Shown: in pieces, positions 39,217-48,746 of the stretch
How positions within the stretch are numbered: the stretch's first letter is position 1
How the letters are laid out: each line of letters starts with the position of its first letter
Source: Arenicellales bacterium
GTDB taxonomy: Bacteria > Pseudomonadota > Gammaproteobacteria > Arenicellales > JAJDZL01
Direction: 5' to 3'
Length of the DNA stretch: 64,000 nucleotides
Assembly: GCA_958295885.1 (NCBI GenBank)
Contig: OY282380.1
Location: 248,001-312,000, forward strand
Made by a program: the position numbers and the translations under genes
The notes under the pieces: model-generated
Databases searched by the model: none
Told to the model about the DNA's origin: nothing
What the model saw: the letters and a program-made list of their open reading frames with translations, nothing else

Positions 39217-39819
39217 GTGAATCAGACAGTCGATTTTTATTTTGACTTTTCGTCGCCCTACGGCTATTTCTCAAGTGAAAAAGTAGAGGAAATGGCCAGT
39301 CGGTGTGGTGCCACCATTGTTTGGCGGCCCTACCTGATGGGAGTCGCGTTCAGACTTACACAGCGAAAACCACTTTTTCAGGTTCCCATGGTGAAAGAAT
39401 ACAGCGCTAGAGATTTAGAGCGCGTAGCAAGGTATGACGGCACTGAATTTAAAATTCCATCACCCTTTCCAATTGCAACTGTTGTGGCGTGCCGCGCGTA
39501 TTATTGGCTCTCACAACAAGACATGCTGAACGCAAAAAAATTTGCAACGAAATTGTTTCGAGCATATTTCATAGATAATCGAACAATTTCCGAAGCAGCA
39601 GTAGTAATTGAAGTCGCTGGCCAAGTTGGCGTTGATGTCAAGCGATTGACCGAGGCACTGACGAAACCAGACGTAAAAAAATTAGCCAGAACAGCAACCA
39701 ATAATGCAATTGACAAAGGTGTTTTCGGATCTCCCTTTTTTATCGTGGATGGAGAACCATTTTGGGGCCATGATCGCCTGCCCCATGTCGAAGCTTGGGT
39801 AACGTCCGGCGGCTGGTGA
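39217..39819 (+). CDS. 2-hydroxychromene-2-carboxylate isomerase-like (DsbA/kappa-GST fold)
   Basis: A 200-residue thioredoxin-fold protein that begins VDFYFDFSSPYGYFSS, the family start with the catalytic Ser of HCCA isomerase and kappa-class glutathione transferases in place of the DsbA CxxC. The C-terminal GVFGSPFFIVDGEPFWGHDRL is the second signature and holds the cis-Pro loop. The named reaction belongs to naphthalene breakdown, but such genes also occur in fatty-acid and amino-acid clusters, where the substrate is unknown. It starts at GTG 39217, 29 bases after the thiolase stop. Probably a glutathione-dependent isomerase or transferase; substrate undecided. Confidence 0.85.
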   Translation: MNQTVDFYFDFSSPYGYFSSEKVEEMASRCGATIVWRPYLMGVAFRLTQRKPLFQVPMVKEYSARDLERVARYDGTEFKIPSPFPIATVVACRAYYWLSQQDMLNAKKFATKLFRAYFIDNRTISEAAVVIEVAGQVGVDVKRLTEALTKPDVKKLARTATNNAIDKGVFGSPFFIVDGEPFWGHDRLPHVEAWVTSGGW

Positions 39820-39851
39820 AAGGAAGCCGAGCATCTATTCACTCCTAAATT

Positions 39852-41453
39852 GTGCCCGTAATTCAATCCAACATCAACTGCAGCAGTACCGAGTTCAAAT
39901 CGCGACAGAGGGGAATGGAAAATCTGGTCGAGGATTTGGACTCGGCATTGAAAGTAATCCAGGTTGGCGGCAGCCAAACCGCCCGTGACAAACATGTCGC
40001 CAGGGGTAAATTGCTCGCTCGCGACCGCATTCGGCTGCTGCTTGACCGAGGTTCGCCATTCTTGGAAATCGCGCCGTATGCCGCCTATCAGATGTACGAT
40101 GAATTCGTGCCCGCTGCTGGAATGGTTCTTGGTGTCGGTTCTGTCGCTGGACGCGAATGCATGATTTTCGCAAATGATGCGACCGTCAAAGGTGGAACCT
40201 ATTATCCAATGACGGTTAAAAAACATCTTCGCGGACAGGAGATCGCTGCCCAAAACCATCTGCCATGCATTTATCTCGTGGATTCAGGCGGTGCATTTCT
40301 TCCCTTGCAGGATGAAGTTTTCCCAGACCGAGAACATTTCGGTCGAATCTTCCACAATCAAGCCAACATGTCGGCAGATGGCATACCGCAGATTGCCGCT
40401 GTTTTAGGTTCATGCACTGCCGGCGGCGCCTATGTTCCCTCCATGTGTGATGAATCAGTCATTGTGCGCAGTCAAGGCACGATTTTTCTGGGCGGTCCCC
40501 CACTCGTAAAAGCTGCTACAGGTGAAACGGTCTCACCGGAAGATTTAGGAGGTGCGGATGTGCATTCGCGTCAGTCTGGAATTACCGATCATTGCGCAAA
40601 TGATGATGCCCATGCTCTTGAGATCGTTCGCGAGATCGTTCGCAATCTAAATCGTCCCGCAAAATCCTCCTATGACGTTCAGCCCGTACGAGAACCACTG
40701 TACGACCCCAAGGAACTATACGGAATCGTGCCGTCTAATTTACGCCAGAGCTATGATGTCCGTGAAGTTATCGCTCGGATTACAGATGGAAGCGAGTTAC
40801 ATGAATTTAAGCGCCTGTACGGAGACACTTTGGTTTGTGGATTCGCTCACCTGATGGGATATCCAGTTGGAATCATCGCCAACAATGGAATTCTCTATTC
40901 GGAATCTGCGCTGAAGGCCGCACATTTTATCGAGCTTTGCTGTCAACGAAATATTCCTTTGATTTTCTTGCAGAATATCGCAGGCTTCATGGTTGGACAA
41001 AAGTATGAAGCAGGCGGAATCGCTAAAGACGGTGCAAAAATGGTTACTGCAGTCGCATGTGCGAAAGTACCGAAGTTCACTGTGATCATCGGTGGCAGCT
41101 TCGGTGCCGGAAACTACGCAATGTGTGGTCGAGCTTACGAACCTAGATTTCTGTGGATGTGGCCAAATTCTCGCATATCCGTTATGGGTGGGGAACAGGC
41201 TGGAAATGTTTTAACCCAGGTTCGACTAGACCGCGTCGGCGGTGATGCATGGCCAGAAGAAGAACAAAATCAATTTAAAAATTCAATCGTCCAAAGGTAC
41301 GAAGCCGAGGGCCAGCCATACTACTCAAGCGCGCGTCTATGGGATGACGGGATTTTAGATCCGGTCGATACTCGTATGGTGTTGGGTCTGGGAATCGCAC
41401 TCACGTGCAATGCTCCAGCACAAGTAACCCGATTCGGCGTATTTCGCATGTAG
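39852..41453 (+). CDS. liuB: Methylcrotonyl-CoA carboxylase, carboxyltransferase (beta) subunit
   Basis: Transfers CO2 from carboxybiotin to 3-methylcrotonyl-CoA, giving 3-methylglutaconyl-CoA. The 533-residue protein has the N and C carboxyltransferase lobes: [12 protein letters not shown] and [12 protein letters not shown] in the first, [20 protein letters not shown] and VMGGEQAG in the second. The length and the [10 protein letters not shown] motif match MCC beta more than propionyl-CoA carboxylase. The start is GTG 39852. The biotin-carrying partner is liuD, two genes on. Confidence 0.95.
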   Translation: MPVIQSNINCSSTEFKSRQRGMENLVEDLDSALKVIQVGGSQTARDKHVARGKLLARDRIRLLLDRGSPFLEIAPYAAYQMYDEFVPAAGMVLGVGSVAGRECMIFANDATVKGGTYYPMTVKKHLRGQEIAAQNHLPCIYLVDSGGAFLPLQDEVFPDREHFGRIFHNQANMSADGIPQIAAVLGSCTAGGAYVPSMCDESVIVRSQGTIFLGGPPLVKAATGETVSPEDLGGADVHSRQSGITDHCANDDAHALEIVREIVRNLNRPAKSSYDVQPVREPLYDPKELYGIVPSNLRQSYDVREVIARITDGSELHEFKRLYGDTLVCGFAHLMGYPVGIIANNGILYSESALKAAHFIELCCQRNIPLIFLQNIAGFMVGQKYEAGGIAKDGAKMVTAVACAKVPKFTVIIGGSFGAGNYAMCGRAYEPRFLWMWPNSRISVMGGEQAGNVLTQVRLDRVGGDAWPEEEQNQFKNSIVQRYEAEGQPYYSSARLWDDGILDPVDTRMVLGLGIALTCNAPAQVTRFGVFRM

Positions 41454-41466
41454 TTCATGTCTGCAA

Positions 41467-42267
41467 ATGACGTTATCTGATTTTGACACAATATCCGTCG
41501 AATTAACGAATGACGGAGTCTGCCATTTGATTCTGAATCGTCCGGCAGTTCATAACGCCTTTGACGAATCGATGATTCTGGAGTTGACTCAAGCTTTGGA
41601 ATATCTGCAATCTCTTGATAGTGTTCGGATATTGTCTGTGCAGGGCAGTGGCAGAAGTTTCTGCGCAGGCGCTGACCTCAACTGGATGAGACGAATGTCT
41701 CAATACGACGAAGACGAAAATTTTGAGGACGCCCAGCAACTTGCCAATATGATGAATTTATTGCATCGATTCGCCAAACCTACTGTGGCCTTTGCACATG
41801 GCAATGTGTTTGGAGGTGGGGTTGGTTTGGTTGCCTGCTGTGATATCGCTATTGCTGTAGATACGACGATTTTCAGTTTATCGGAAGTCAAACTCGGTTT
41901 GATTCCTGCAGTGATCAGTCCATACGTCGTAAATGCCATTGGAGCGCGGTCTGCACGCCGCTACTTTTTGACTGGAGAACGTTTTGATGCGACCACAGCA
42001 CAACAGATTGGACTCATTCATGAGTGCTGCAGTCAAATAAATTTTTCTGATGCAAAAGCCAAAATTTTAGATGAACTTTTGGCGTCTGCGCCCGGCGCAC
42101 AAGTGATTTCCAAGTCTGTAATTCAAGAAGTTCTCACAAATCCCATTTCGCCGGAATTGCGCGAAACAACCGCAAAACTGATTGCGGAAGTTCGAGCTTC
42201 TGAAGAAGGTCGAGAAGGCGTGCTCGCATTTCTCAATAAGGAAACTCCCTCATGGAGACTGAAATAG
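41467..42267 (+). CDS. liuC: 3-methylglutaconyl-CoA hydratase (enoyl-CoA hydratase family)
   Basis: Crotonase-fold enzyme, 266 residues, expected to hydrate 3-methylglutaconyl-CoA to HMG-CoA. It shows the CoA-binding GRSFCAGADLNWM and the oxyanion-hole segment AHGNVFGGGVGLVACCDIAI. The following LSEVKLGLIPAVISPYV carries the acidic catalytic residue. Its place between the two MCC subunits is the standard liu order and supports the assignment over a general enoyl-CoA hydratase. It is 13 bases after liuB and 1 base before liuD. Confidence 0.92.
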   Translation: MTLSDFDTISVELTNDGVCHLILNRPAVHNAFDESMILELTQALEYLQSLDSVRILSVQGSGRSFCAGADLNWMRRMSQYDEDENFEDAQQLANMMNLLHRFAKPTVAFAHGNVFGGGVGLVACCDIAIAVDTTIFSLSEVKLGLIPAVISPYVVNAIGARSARRYFLTGERFDATTAQQIGLIHECCSQINFSDAKAKILDELLASAPGAQVISKSVIQEVLTNPISPELRETTAKLIAEVRASEEGREGVLAFLNKETPSWRLK

Positions 42268-42268
42268 G

Positions 42269-44275
42269 GTGTATTTTCAAAAACTCTTGATCGCTAATCG
42301 CGGTGAAATCGCCTGTCGCATTGCACGTTCGGCCGCCAGACTTGGAATTGCGACCGCGGCTGTTCATTCAACTTCCGACCGGAACGCCCTCCACACCAAA
42401 CTTGTTCACGAAGCTATCGAAATTGGCGAAGCTAGGCCGTCCGAAAGTTACTTGAATGTTTCCAAGATCATCAGCGCCGCTAAACGATGCCGCGCAGATT
42501 CAATCCATCCGGGCTATGGTTTTTTGTCTGAAAACAGTGAATTGGCGGAAGCCTGCTTGAAAAATTCAATTGAGTTCATCGGTCCATCTCCACAAGCGAT
42601 TCGAACCATGGCATCAAAATCGACGTCCATGTCAATTGCCAAACAGGCGGAAGTTCCTGTGCTGCCAGGTTACCGGAATTCTGCAGGGACCCAGCAGCAA
42701 ATGATTCGCGCTGCCAGAAAAATTGGATATCCAGTTTTACTGAAGTCGGCATTGGGTGGAGGTGGAAGAGGCATGAGAATCGTTTACAGCGAAAGTGAAA
42801 TTGAACAAAGCTTGAAATCTGCTCGGGCAGAATCCTTGGAGTCTTTCGGCGACGATAACATCATCATTGAAAAATACCTATCTCACGCCCGACACGTCGA
42901 AGTTCAGGTTATCGGTGATAAACTAGGCGATGTCGCTCATCTATTTGACCGGGACTGTTCAGCCCAACGTCGCTATCAGAAAATTATTGAGGAAGCACCG
43001 GCTCCGAATATTGACGTCGGCGTCAGGCAGAACATGTATGAGGCTGCGCTATCGATCGCGAAAACGCTGAATTATTACAGTGTCGGAACCATCGAGTTTC
43101 TTCTTGAAGGCGACGCATTTTACTTTATTGAAATGAACACGCGCCTTCAGGTGGAACACCCAGTTACCGAACAAATTACGGATTGCGATCTTGTAGAGTG
43201 GCAAATTCGAATCGCTGCCGGGGACTCGATTGACGCCCTGCCAATCCCCAAGCAGCCGCTTCGCCACTCCGTTGAAGCTAGAATTTACGCTGAAAATCCC
43301 GCTCGGGACTTTTTGCCGTCACCTGGCTTAATTCAGCATCTTCACTTTCCTTATGTTTCGGAAAATCTACAAATTCACACAGGCATCGCAGAAGGCGACT
43401 TAGTGGATCGTTTTTATGACCCGATGATCGCTAAAATCGTTTGTTCAGGTGAAAATCGATCTAAAGCAATTCAGACGATGGTCGATGCGCTGCATGAAGT
43501 GCGCATAGCAGGATTGGCTACAAATACGGCATTCTTGATTAAGTTAATTCAAACTGAACCATTCTCAACAGCAACAATTCACACAAAATTTGTCGAAGAA
43601 AATTTAGGTTCGCTGATTCATCGTCAGCAGAAGTTTCCAGTTGAAATTCTGATAATGGCAGCCCTTTTCATTCATTCACAGTCGGACCAAAGCAAAAAGA
43701 ATCTTATTAGTCAGCTTTCAGATGAATTTCGTTCACCGTGGAGTGCATCTAACGGGTGGCGCATCAATTCGGAGCGAGAGTTCGTAGTTCATATCGAACA
43801 CAGCGAACAGATGTCCAGTGTCAGTCTTTGTTATTCCAAGTCCGGACTTCATGTGAAATGCGGTTCAGATCAGAAGTATTGTGAATTGACTCAGGACTCC
43901 AATCAAAAGCTGACTGCGCATCTTGACGGCATTGAATTTTCTGCAACGGCTGTGGAATTGGAGAATTATTTTGCGTTGTTCCACCGTGGCTCATGTTATG
44001 AACTGCGGACAGTTGACCATGTGTCTGCGGCAACCGCCGATGTCGGTCATACGGGCTCTCTTTCTGCTCCACTACCAGGTAGAGTAAGCCGGATATTGGT
44101 CAGTGAAGGAGAATCAGTTTGTATTGGACAGAATTTAATGGTTCTTGAGGCGATGAAAATGGAACATCCATTGAAAAGCCCAATTAATGGAGTGGTCACA
44201 TCGGTCGTTTACTCCGAAAACGAACAGGTTGAAGAAGACGCAACTTGTGTTGTCGTTGAAGCTTTGGATGAATAA
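42269..44275 (+). CDS. liuD: Methylcrotonyl-CoA carboxylase, biotin carboxylase/biotin carrier (alpha) subunit
   Basis: ATP-dependent carboxylation of biotin, then presentation to LiuB. The 668-residue protein starts at GTG with FQKLLIANRGEIACRIARSA (biotin carboxylase N domain). It has the ATP-grasp glycine loop KSALGGGGRGMR and the substrate loop FIEMNTRLQVEHPVTE. Its C-terminal biotinyl domain has the lysine acceptor in VLEAMKMEHPLKSP. Length matches MCC alpha (about 660). It overlaps the liuE start (TAATG), a sign of coupled translation. Confidence 0.95.
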   Translation: MYFQKLLIANRGEIACRIARSAARLGIATAAVHSTSDRNALHTKLVHEAIEIGEARPSESYLNVSKIISAAKRCRADSIHPGYGFLSENSELAEACLKNSIEFIGPSPQAIRTMASKSTSMSIAKQAEVPVLPGYRNSAGTQQQMIRAARKIGYPVLLKSALGGGGRGMRIVYSESEIEQSLKSARAESLESFGDDNIIIEKYLSHARHVEVQVIGDKLGDVAHLFDRDCSAQRRYQKIIEEAPAPNIDVGVRQNMYEAALSIAKTLNYYSVGTIEFLLEGDAFYFIEMNTRLQVEHPVTEQITDCDLVEWQIRIAAGDSIDALPIPKQPLRHSVEARIYAENPARDFLPSPGLIQHLHFPYVSENLQIHTGIAEGDLVDRFYDPMIAKIVCSGENRSKAIQTMVDALHEVRIAGLATNTAFLIKLIQTEPFSTATIHTKFVEENLGSLIHRQQKFPVEILIMAALFIHSQSDQSKKNLISQLSDEFRSPWSASNGWRINSEREFVVHIEHSEQMSSVSLCYSKSGLHVKCGSDQKYCELTQDSNQKLTAHLDGIEFSATAVELENYFALFHRGSCYELRTVDHVSAATADVGHTGSLSAPLPGRVSRILVSEGESVCIGQNLMVLEAMKMEHPLKSPINGVVTSVVYSENEQVEEDATCVVVEALDE

Positions 44276-45192
44276 TGGGCGCCCGTAAAGATCAATCATT
44301 CAAAAAACAACCAGAAGTTCGACTCGTTGAAGTAGGTCCAAGGGACGGTTTGCAGAATGAGCAAGTGAACACTTCTGTTGAATTTCGTGCTGAACTGATC
44401 AATCGACTTTCCGCGTGTGGATTAAACACAATCGAAGTGGGCAGCTTTGTATCACCCAAATGGGTGCCGCAAATGAGAGACACCCACGAAGTATTCAATC
44501 TAATTGATCGTTCAGGAAGTACGACTTTTGTCGCTCTTGTCCCGAATATGATTGGAATGAGCGCAGCACTTAAATCAAGTGTTGACGAAATCGCAGTTTT
44601 CACTGCTGCGTCTGAAACTTTTTCACAGAGGAATACGAACTGCTCAATTCATGAATCTTTTCATAGGATTCGACCTGTCATGGAATTGGCAAAAGATCAG
44701 AAAATTCCTGTCAGAGGCTATGTTTCCTGTGTATTGGGATGTCCCTATGAGGGAAAAGTTACAGTTGAACAGGTCTTGACCGTAGTCGAAAGTTTGTTTG
44801 GCATCGGGTGCTATGAGGTATCTCTCGGCGACACCATAGGTGTCGGTACAATCACAGGCACGCACCGACTGATGAAAGCAGTCAGTCGAATCGTATCCGT
44901 GGATTCGGTCGCTGTGCACTTTCATGACACGTACGGTCAGGCATTGCCTAATATCCTAACGGCGCTAGAGCACGGAGTAACCGTAATTGACAGCTCTATT
45001 GGAGGACTTGGAGGCTGCCCTTATGCGAAAGGAGCAAGCGGCAATGTGGCAACCGAGGATGTTATCTACATGCTGGCCGGCATGGGCATTCACACCGGAA
45101 TCAGTTTGGATGCCCTTGTGGAAACTTCAATATTTGTCGCTGATTACTTGGGCAAACCTCCGATATCCCGCGTTTCAGCCGCGTTAACGTAA
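44275..45192 (+). CDS. liuE: Hydroxymethylglutaryl-CoA lyase
   Basis: Splits HMG-CoA into acetyl-CoA and acetoacetate, the last step of leucine breakdown. The 305-residue TIM-barrel enzyme has VEVGPRDGLQNEQ near the N terminus (catalytic Arg/Asp), HFHDTYGQALPNI (metal-binding His) and the active-site loop GGLGGCPYAKGASGNVATED with its catalytic Cys. The length fits (about 300). It is the last gene of the cluster; a 367-base gap and the convergent metZ follow. Confidence 0.95.
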   Translation: MGARKDQSFKKQPEVRLVEVGPRDGLQNEQVNTSVEFRAELINRLSACGLNTIEVGSFVSPKWVPQMRDTHEVFNLIDRSGSTTFVALVPNMIGMSAALKSSVDEIAVFTAASETFSQRNTNCSIHESFHRIRPVMELAKDQKIPVRGYVSCVLGCPYEGKVTVEQVLTVVESLFGIGCYEVSLGDTIGVGTITGTHRLMKAVSRIVSVDSVAVHFHDTYGQALPNILTALEHGVTVIDSSIGGLGGCPYAKGASGNVATEDVIYMLAGMGIHTGISLDALVETSIFVADYLGKPPISRVSAALT

Positions 45193-45559
45193 AATCTGTT
45201 ATAACTCCGAACATGGTGTTGGCGCAATCGCATCGTGTGGTTCTTTTGTGGCTCCAAGACATTGACCCAACGATTTGTTTCGCGCCAAATAAATTGGTCA
45301 ATTATCGGCCTGTAACACCAGCTGATTTCGCAGGGCTTCGAGACTCGGATATAAGCCGAAAATAGGAAAAGACTGACCGTCGAACCTAAATGACTGCAGC
45401 CAATCGACCTGCCATTCCACAGCTGACGGTCAAATAGGAACAAAGAGCAATCAAGTTGTATTAATGACAAAAGAGGATTGGGAAGAATAGAGTGCTCATT
45501 TCTGTCTATATAGCGAGTTGAACAATGCTTTCGTTAGTGCGTTAACCTTCTGAAATAGA
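45193..45559. other. Gap between convergent liuE and metZ
   Basis: No gene recognised. A widely spaced inverted repeat (ATTGACC 45261-45267 with GGTCAAT 45296-45302) is visible but has no T tract, so it is not a clear terminator. Confidence 0.45.
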
Positions 45560-46747
45560 TTAATAGTTCTGACAATGAGTTAAACCGTAACTCAAATCTG
45601 AAATCAAATCATCCACGTCTTCAAGCCCAATACAGATTCGAACTAAACCATCGGTCACTCCCATTAACTCTCTTTCTTCGGCAGAAATTCGAGAGTGAGT
45701 CGTCGACGCTGGATGAGTCACCGTACTTTTCGCATCACCGAAATTGGCTGTGATAGAAAAAATTGACAGAGCGTCGATTAACTTCCAAGCCGATTCTTTT
45801 CCGCCAGTAACTTCAAAGGACATTAGAGCCCCGTAATCTGCTTGTTGACGGCTCGCCAATTCATATTGAAAATTGTGCTCAAGTCCTGGATAGTAAACCC
45901 GCGTCACATATGGATGCTGATCCAGCCATCTGGCAACCTTTCCCGCACTCGAGCAGGATTCTTTCATTCGAATAGGCAGAGTCTCCAGACCTTTGTGAAA
46001 CATCCAGGCATTAAACGGACTCATCGTCGGACCAGCCGTACGTAAAAATCCAAAAACAGCGTCTGCCACTTTAGAATTATTCGTCACAATTGCTCCACCT
46101 ACTCCTCGGCCTTGCCCATCAATAAATTTAGTCGATGAATGCACGACGACATCCGCTCCCAAATCCAGAGGTCGCTGCAGGACAGGAGTGCAATAGCAGT
46201 TGTCTACCACCAGATAACAGTCTTGGCGGGAAGACGTCAATCGGGCAAGTTTAGAAATATCTACCAATTCACATAAAGGATTTGAAGGTGTCTCGATAAA
46301 TACCATTTTCGCTTGATTGCGAATCATGTCTGCAAATGGTTCTGTGTCATGGGCAGGCATGAAAGTGGTTTGAATATCAAATCTTGTCAAAATGTTGTTG
46401 AATAGATTGACTGTTGAACCGAACAGTCCTCGTGTTGCAAACAAATGGTCTCCGGACTTCAAAACACTAAGACAGACGGCCAAAATGGCAGACATTCCTG
46501 ATGCAGTAGCAACGCAGTGCTCCGCGTTTTCGAGTGATGCCAAGCGATTTTGGAATGCTCTTGTTGTAGGATTGGTAAATCTAGAATAGAGATTGCCGGC
46601 AATCTTTTCGCTGAAGAGCAAAGAGGCGTGCTCTGCGCTGTCAAAAATGAAACTTGAGGTGGCGAAAATGGGGTCGCTGTGCTCGTTTTCTTTTGTTCGG
46701 GCCTGTCCTGCTCGGACGGCTCTTGTTTGTAACCCTTTATCTTTCAT
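45560..46747 (-). CDS. metZ: O-succinylhomoserine sulfhydrylase (Cys/Met metabolism PLP enzyme)
   Basis: PLP enzyme that makes homocysteine directly from O-succinylhomoserine and sulfide in methionine synthesis. The 395-residue protein has the PLP phosphate contacts YSRFTNPT and ATASGMSAI, the aspartate in VVDNCYCTPVLQ, and the PLP lysine Lys207 in HSSTKFIDGQGRGVGG. FIDGQGR after the lysine is characteristic of MetZ rather than MetB/MetC. On the minus strand a perfect TATAAT lies about 95 bases upstream, without a good -35 match. It stands alone, and marks the last core gene before the ICE-like region. Confidence 0.9.
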   Translation of the reverse strand: MKDKGLQTRAVRAGQARTKENEHSDPIFATSSFIFDSAEHASLLFSEKIAGNLYSRFTNPTTRAFQNRLASLENAEHCVATASGMSAILAVCLSVLKSGDHLFATRGLFGSTVNLFNNILTRFDIQTTFMPAHDTEPFADMIRNQAKMVFIETPSNPLCELVDISKLARLTSSRQDCYLVVDNCYCTPVLQRPLDLGADVVVHSSTKFIDGQGRGVGGAIVTNNSKVADAVFGFLRTAGPTMSPFNAWMFHKGLETLPIRMKESCSSAGKVARWLDQHPYVTRVYYPGLEHNFQYELASRQQADYGALMSFEVTGGKESAWKLIDALSIFSITANFGDAKSTVTHPASTTHSRISAEERELMGVTDGLVRICIGLEDVDDLISDLSYGLTHCQNY

Positions 46748-48225
46748 AATAATTTTATTACTTGAGGCGAATAAAGGGAAAACCGAAGATTCGCTTTAGC
46801 CTCGTTTATTCGCGTCGGCAAGCTGATGATCAAATCCACGCAACGTTGATTATAGTAAATGTTCGCTGTTGAGTCCGTCAGAAACATCAATTTGACACAA
46901 ACAATCCGTTTTCTAACAAAACGCCGACATGTAGACAGGTCCTTCGATCGGCAGCGATTCGGCTCATCAAACTTTCTTTAGTACAAAATTAGCGTTAATG
47001 TTCAAGAGTGGTAGCGCTGGTAGGTACAGGTATTGTTGTGGAACCCCGTACTGGGTCGCGATCAATACCCAAGGTTCCGTCCCAAGTTTGGTTTGCTCTC
47101 TAACACTGGATTGATTCAGGTCAGAAACTGATTCCTAATTTTCGCTAATTTTAGAAAACGGAATTGTCTTGAGCAATTCGAAAATATGCCTCTGTTCTTG
47201 TTTCATGACAGTTCGCTAGCAGGAAATTCGCTGCGTGATTAGCGTCTGCATTCAGAAACTGTCGAATCGGTTGGCGTACCGATAAACTTTGATCGAAGCG
47301 ATAGGCGAGTCTAATGTGATTTCGTGCGAATAGTGACAGATGGCACCACAAAACGCGCCTGGCAAAATCCTTGTGACTGGCGATCATGATGCGCACAACT
47401 GGATATCAATTGCCGACCTGTTATGGGAGCGAGACTTAGGCCTGGTGTGGCAGGATGTTCAGGGCTGGATGAACATCACTGCAAACTGTAGCTTCAGGCT
47501 CTAGACACTGTGTAAATAGTTGTACTTGTTGATGACTGAGCGGTTGGAAGAGTTTGGCCGCCAAGAGGGCAGTCCTCTCACCTTGACGTTCAACCGCTGA
47601 CAGGACCAGTTTCCTCAGTGGTTCTGGGCCCGCGTAACTGTAAATGTAATTTCTTGTCAGCTTGAAATACTGAAATACAACCCACAAACGATGAGATAGA
47701 TTTTAGAGTTAATTGTCATTAATTTTTTTCGGAAAAATTAATATGCCGTAGAATTCCTGTCATCTATTTCTATATTCTAGTACCTCCACAGTCTCGCGCG
47801 TTCACAGCTGACCATGTAGTTATAGACTTCGACCATCCCTCGCGGTCAATGCCCTCACTCCGGTCGCCAGTGCAGTTCGATGTTTACGCAAAGGCTAAAT
47901 GCAGTCAAATTAGCCCCACCCTCAAACACTATCCATAGAACTTGATTAGTCTCTTGATAGTCTTTTTTCATAAAGAATTTTCATCCTGTCGCAAATGGAA
48001 ATATGAAAGAAGGGCATAGCCTTGACCGAAGTTTCTCCATTTGCGCACCACCGCCTTGAACGCGGACGCACTTGAGAATTCAGCCCTGCCAACCTTCTCA
48101 TGCTATTGTTTTCAACGCTTCTGCCTTCAGGAATTCGTCTAACCGCTTTTGAATGCTTCTATTGCTTGAGCAAACCAATTCTGGCTTCTGCGAAATTATT
48201 TCTGAACAATTGATTCAGACCAAAG
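46748..48225. other. Long gene-poor region, probably the eroded left end of the ICE
   Basis: About 1.5 kb without a recognised gene. Two short minus-strand frames (47151-47396 and 47436-47687) show no domain I can name. In related elements parA and dnaB genes precede parB; neither is readable here. I found no integrase, attachment-site duplication or tRNA. Confidence 0.5.
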
Positions 48226-48252
48226 ACAACTGATTCGGACTCAGTTGTTTTT
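48226..48252 (+). terminator. Rho-independent terminator-like hairpin
   Basis: ACAACTGA and TCAGTTGT pair over 8 bases around a 7-base loop (TTCGGAC), followed by a short T run. No plus-strand gene is recognised upstream, so it may insulate the parB region or end a decayed transcript. Confidence 0.4.
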
Positions 48253-48299
48253 GAATTCACCTTGTAGAAAATCAGATATATATCAATTTAAACAAGAAT

Positions 48300-48713
48300 A
48301 TGAAACCTTATTCTTACATCAATTATTCCCATTTTTCAAAAGATCAATTTCAAAAGATCTTTTGTCGATTCAGTAGATTCGCTTCTAATCTGAGTTGTGA
48401 TGATTGGACAATATTCCTAAACTCACTGCCATTCTCATTTCAAAAATCTCCCTTTTTACTTCCTCATCAATCATCAATTTGCGCTATCCGACATTCTTTG
48501 TATCACCCTTACTTGCCTGCAATTGGCACAGTATTTCCCGTAAGGTTGAATCTACCGCCGCTGGAGCTCATCGTTCTTTGTAAGGCGGGATTGGCCTCTT
48601 CGAAATTTGGCATAAATTGGAAGCGAATCTCTTTTTTGATGTCTGGGCAAATTTCTTCAATTGCTTCACTTCCAATTCTAATTCCGGCATCTACTAGAGA
48701 TGACCTGAACTAG
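48300..48713 (+). CDS. Hypothetical protein upstream of parB
   Basis: A 137-codon AT-rich frame ending 34 bases before the ParB-like gene. The protein is rich in Phe, Ser, Ile and Leu and matches no family I know. It has no clear ribosome binding site (AAGAAT before the ATG). It may be a real small ICE gene or chance coding in AT-rich DNA; I lean slightly against. Confidence 0.25.
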   Translation: MKPYSYINYSHFSKDQFQKIFCRFSRFASNLSCDDWTIFLNSLPFSFQKSPFLLPHQSSICAIRHSLYHPYLPAIGTVFPVRLNLPPLELIVLCKAGLASSKFGINWKRISFLMSGQISSIASLPILIPASTRDDLN

Positions 48714-48746
48714 CATTGGTGCAACCATAAATCTCAGGAGAATTTA

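Noticed and set aside
39501..40259. 252-codon minus-strand frame
   Set aside because: Antisense to the isomerase and liuB genes; no independent coding evidence.
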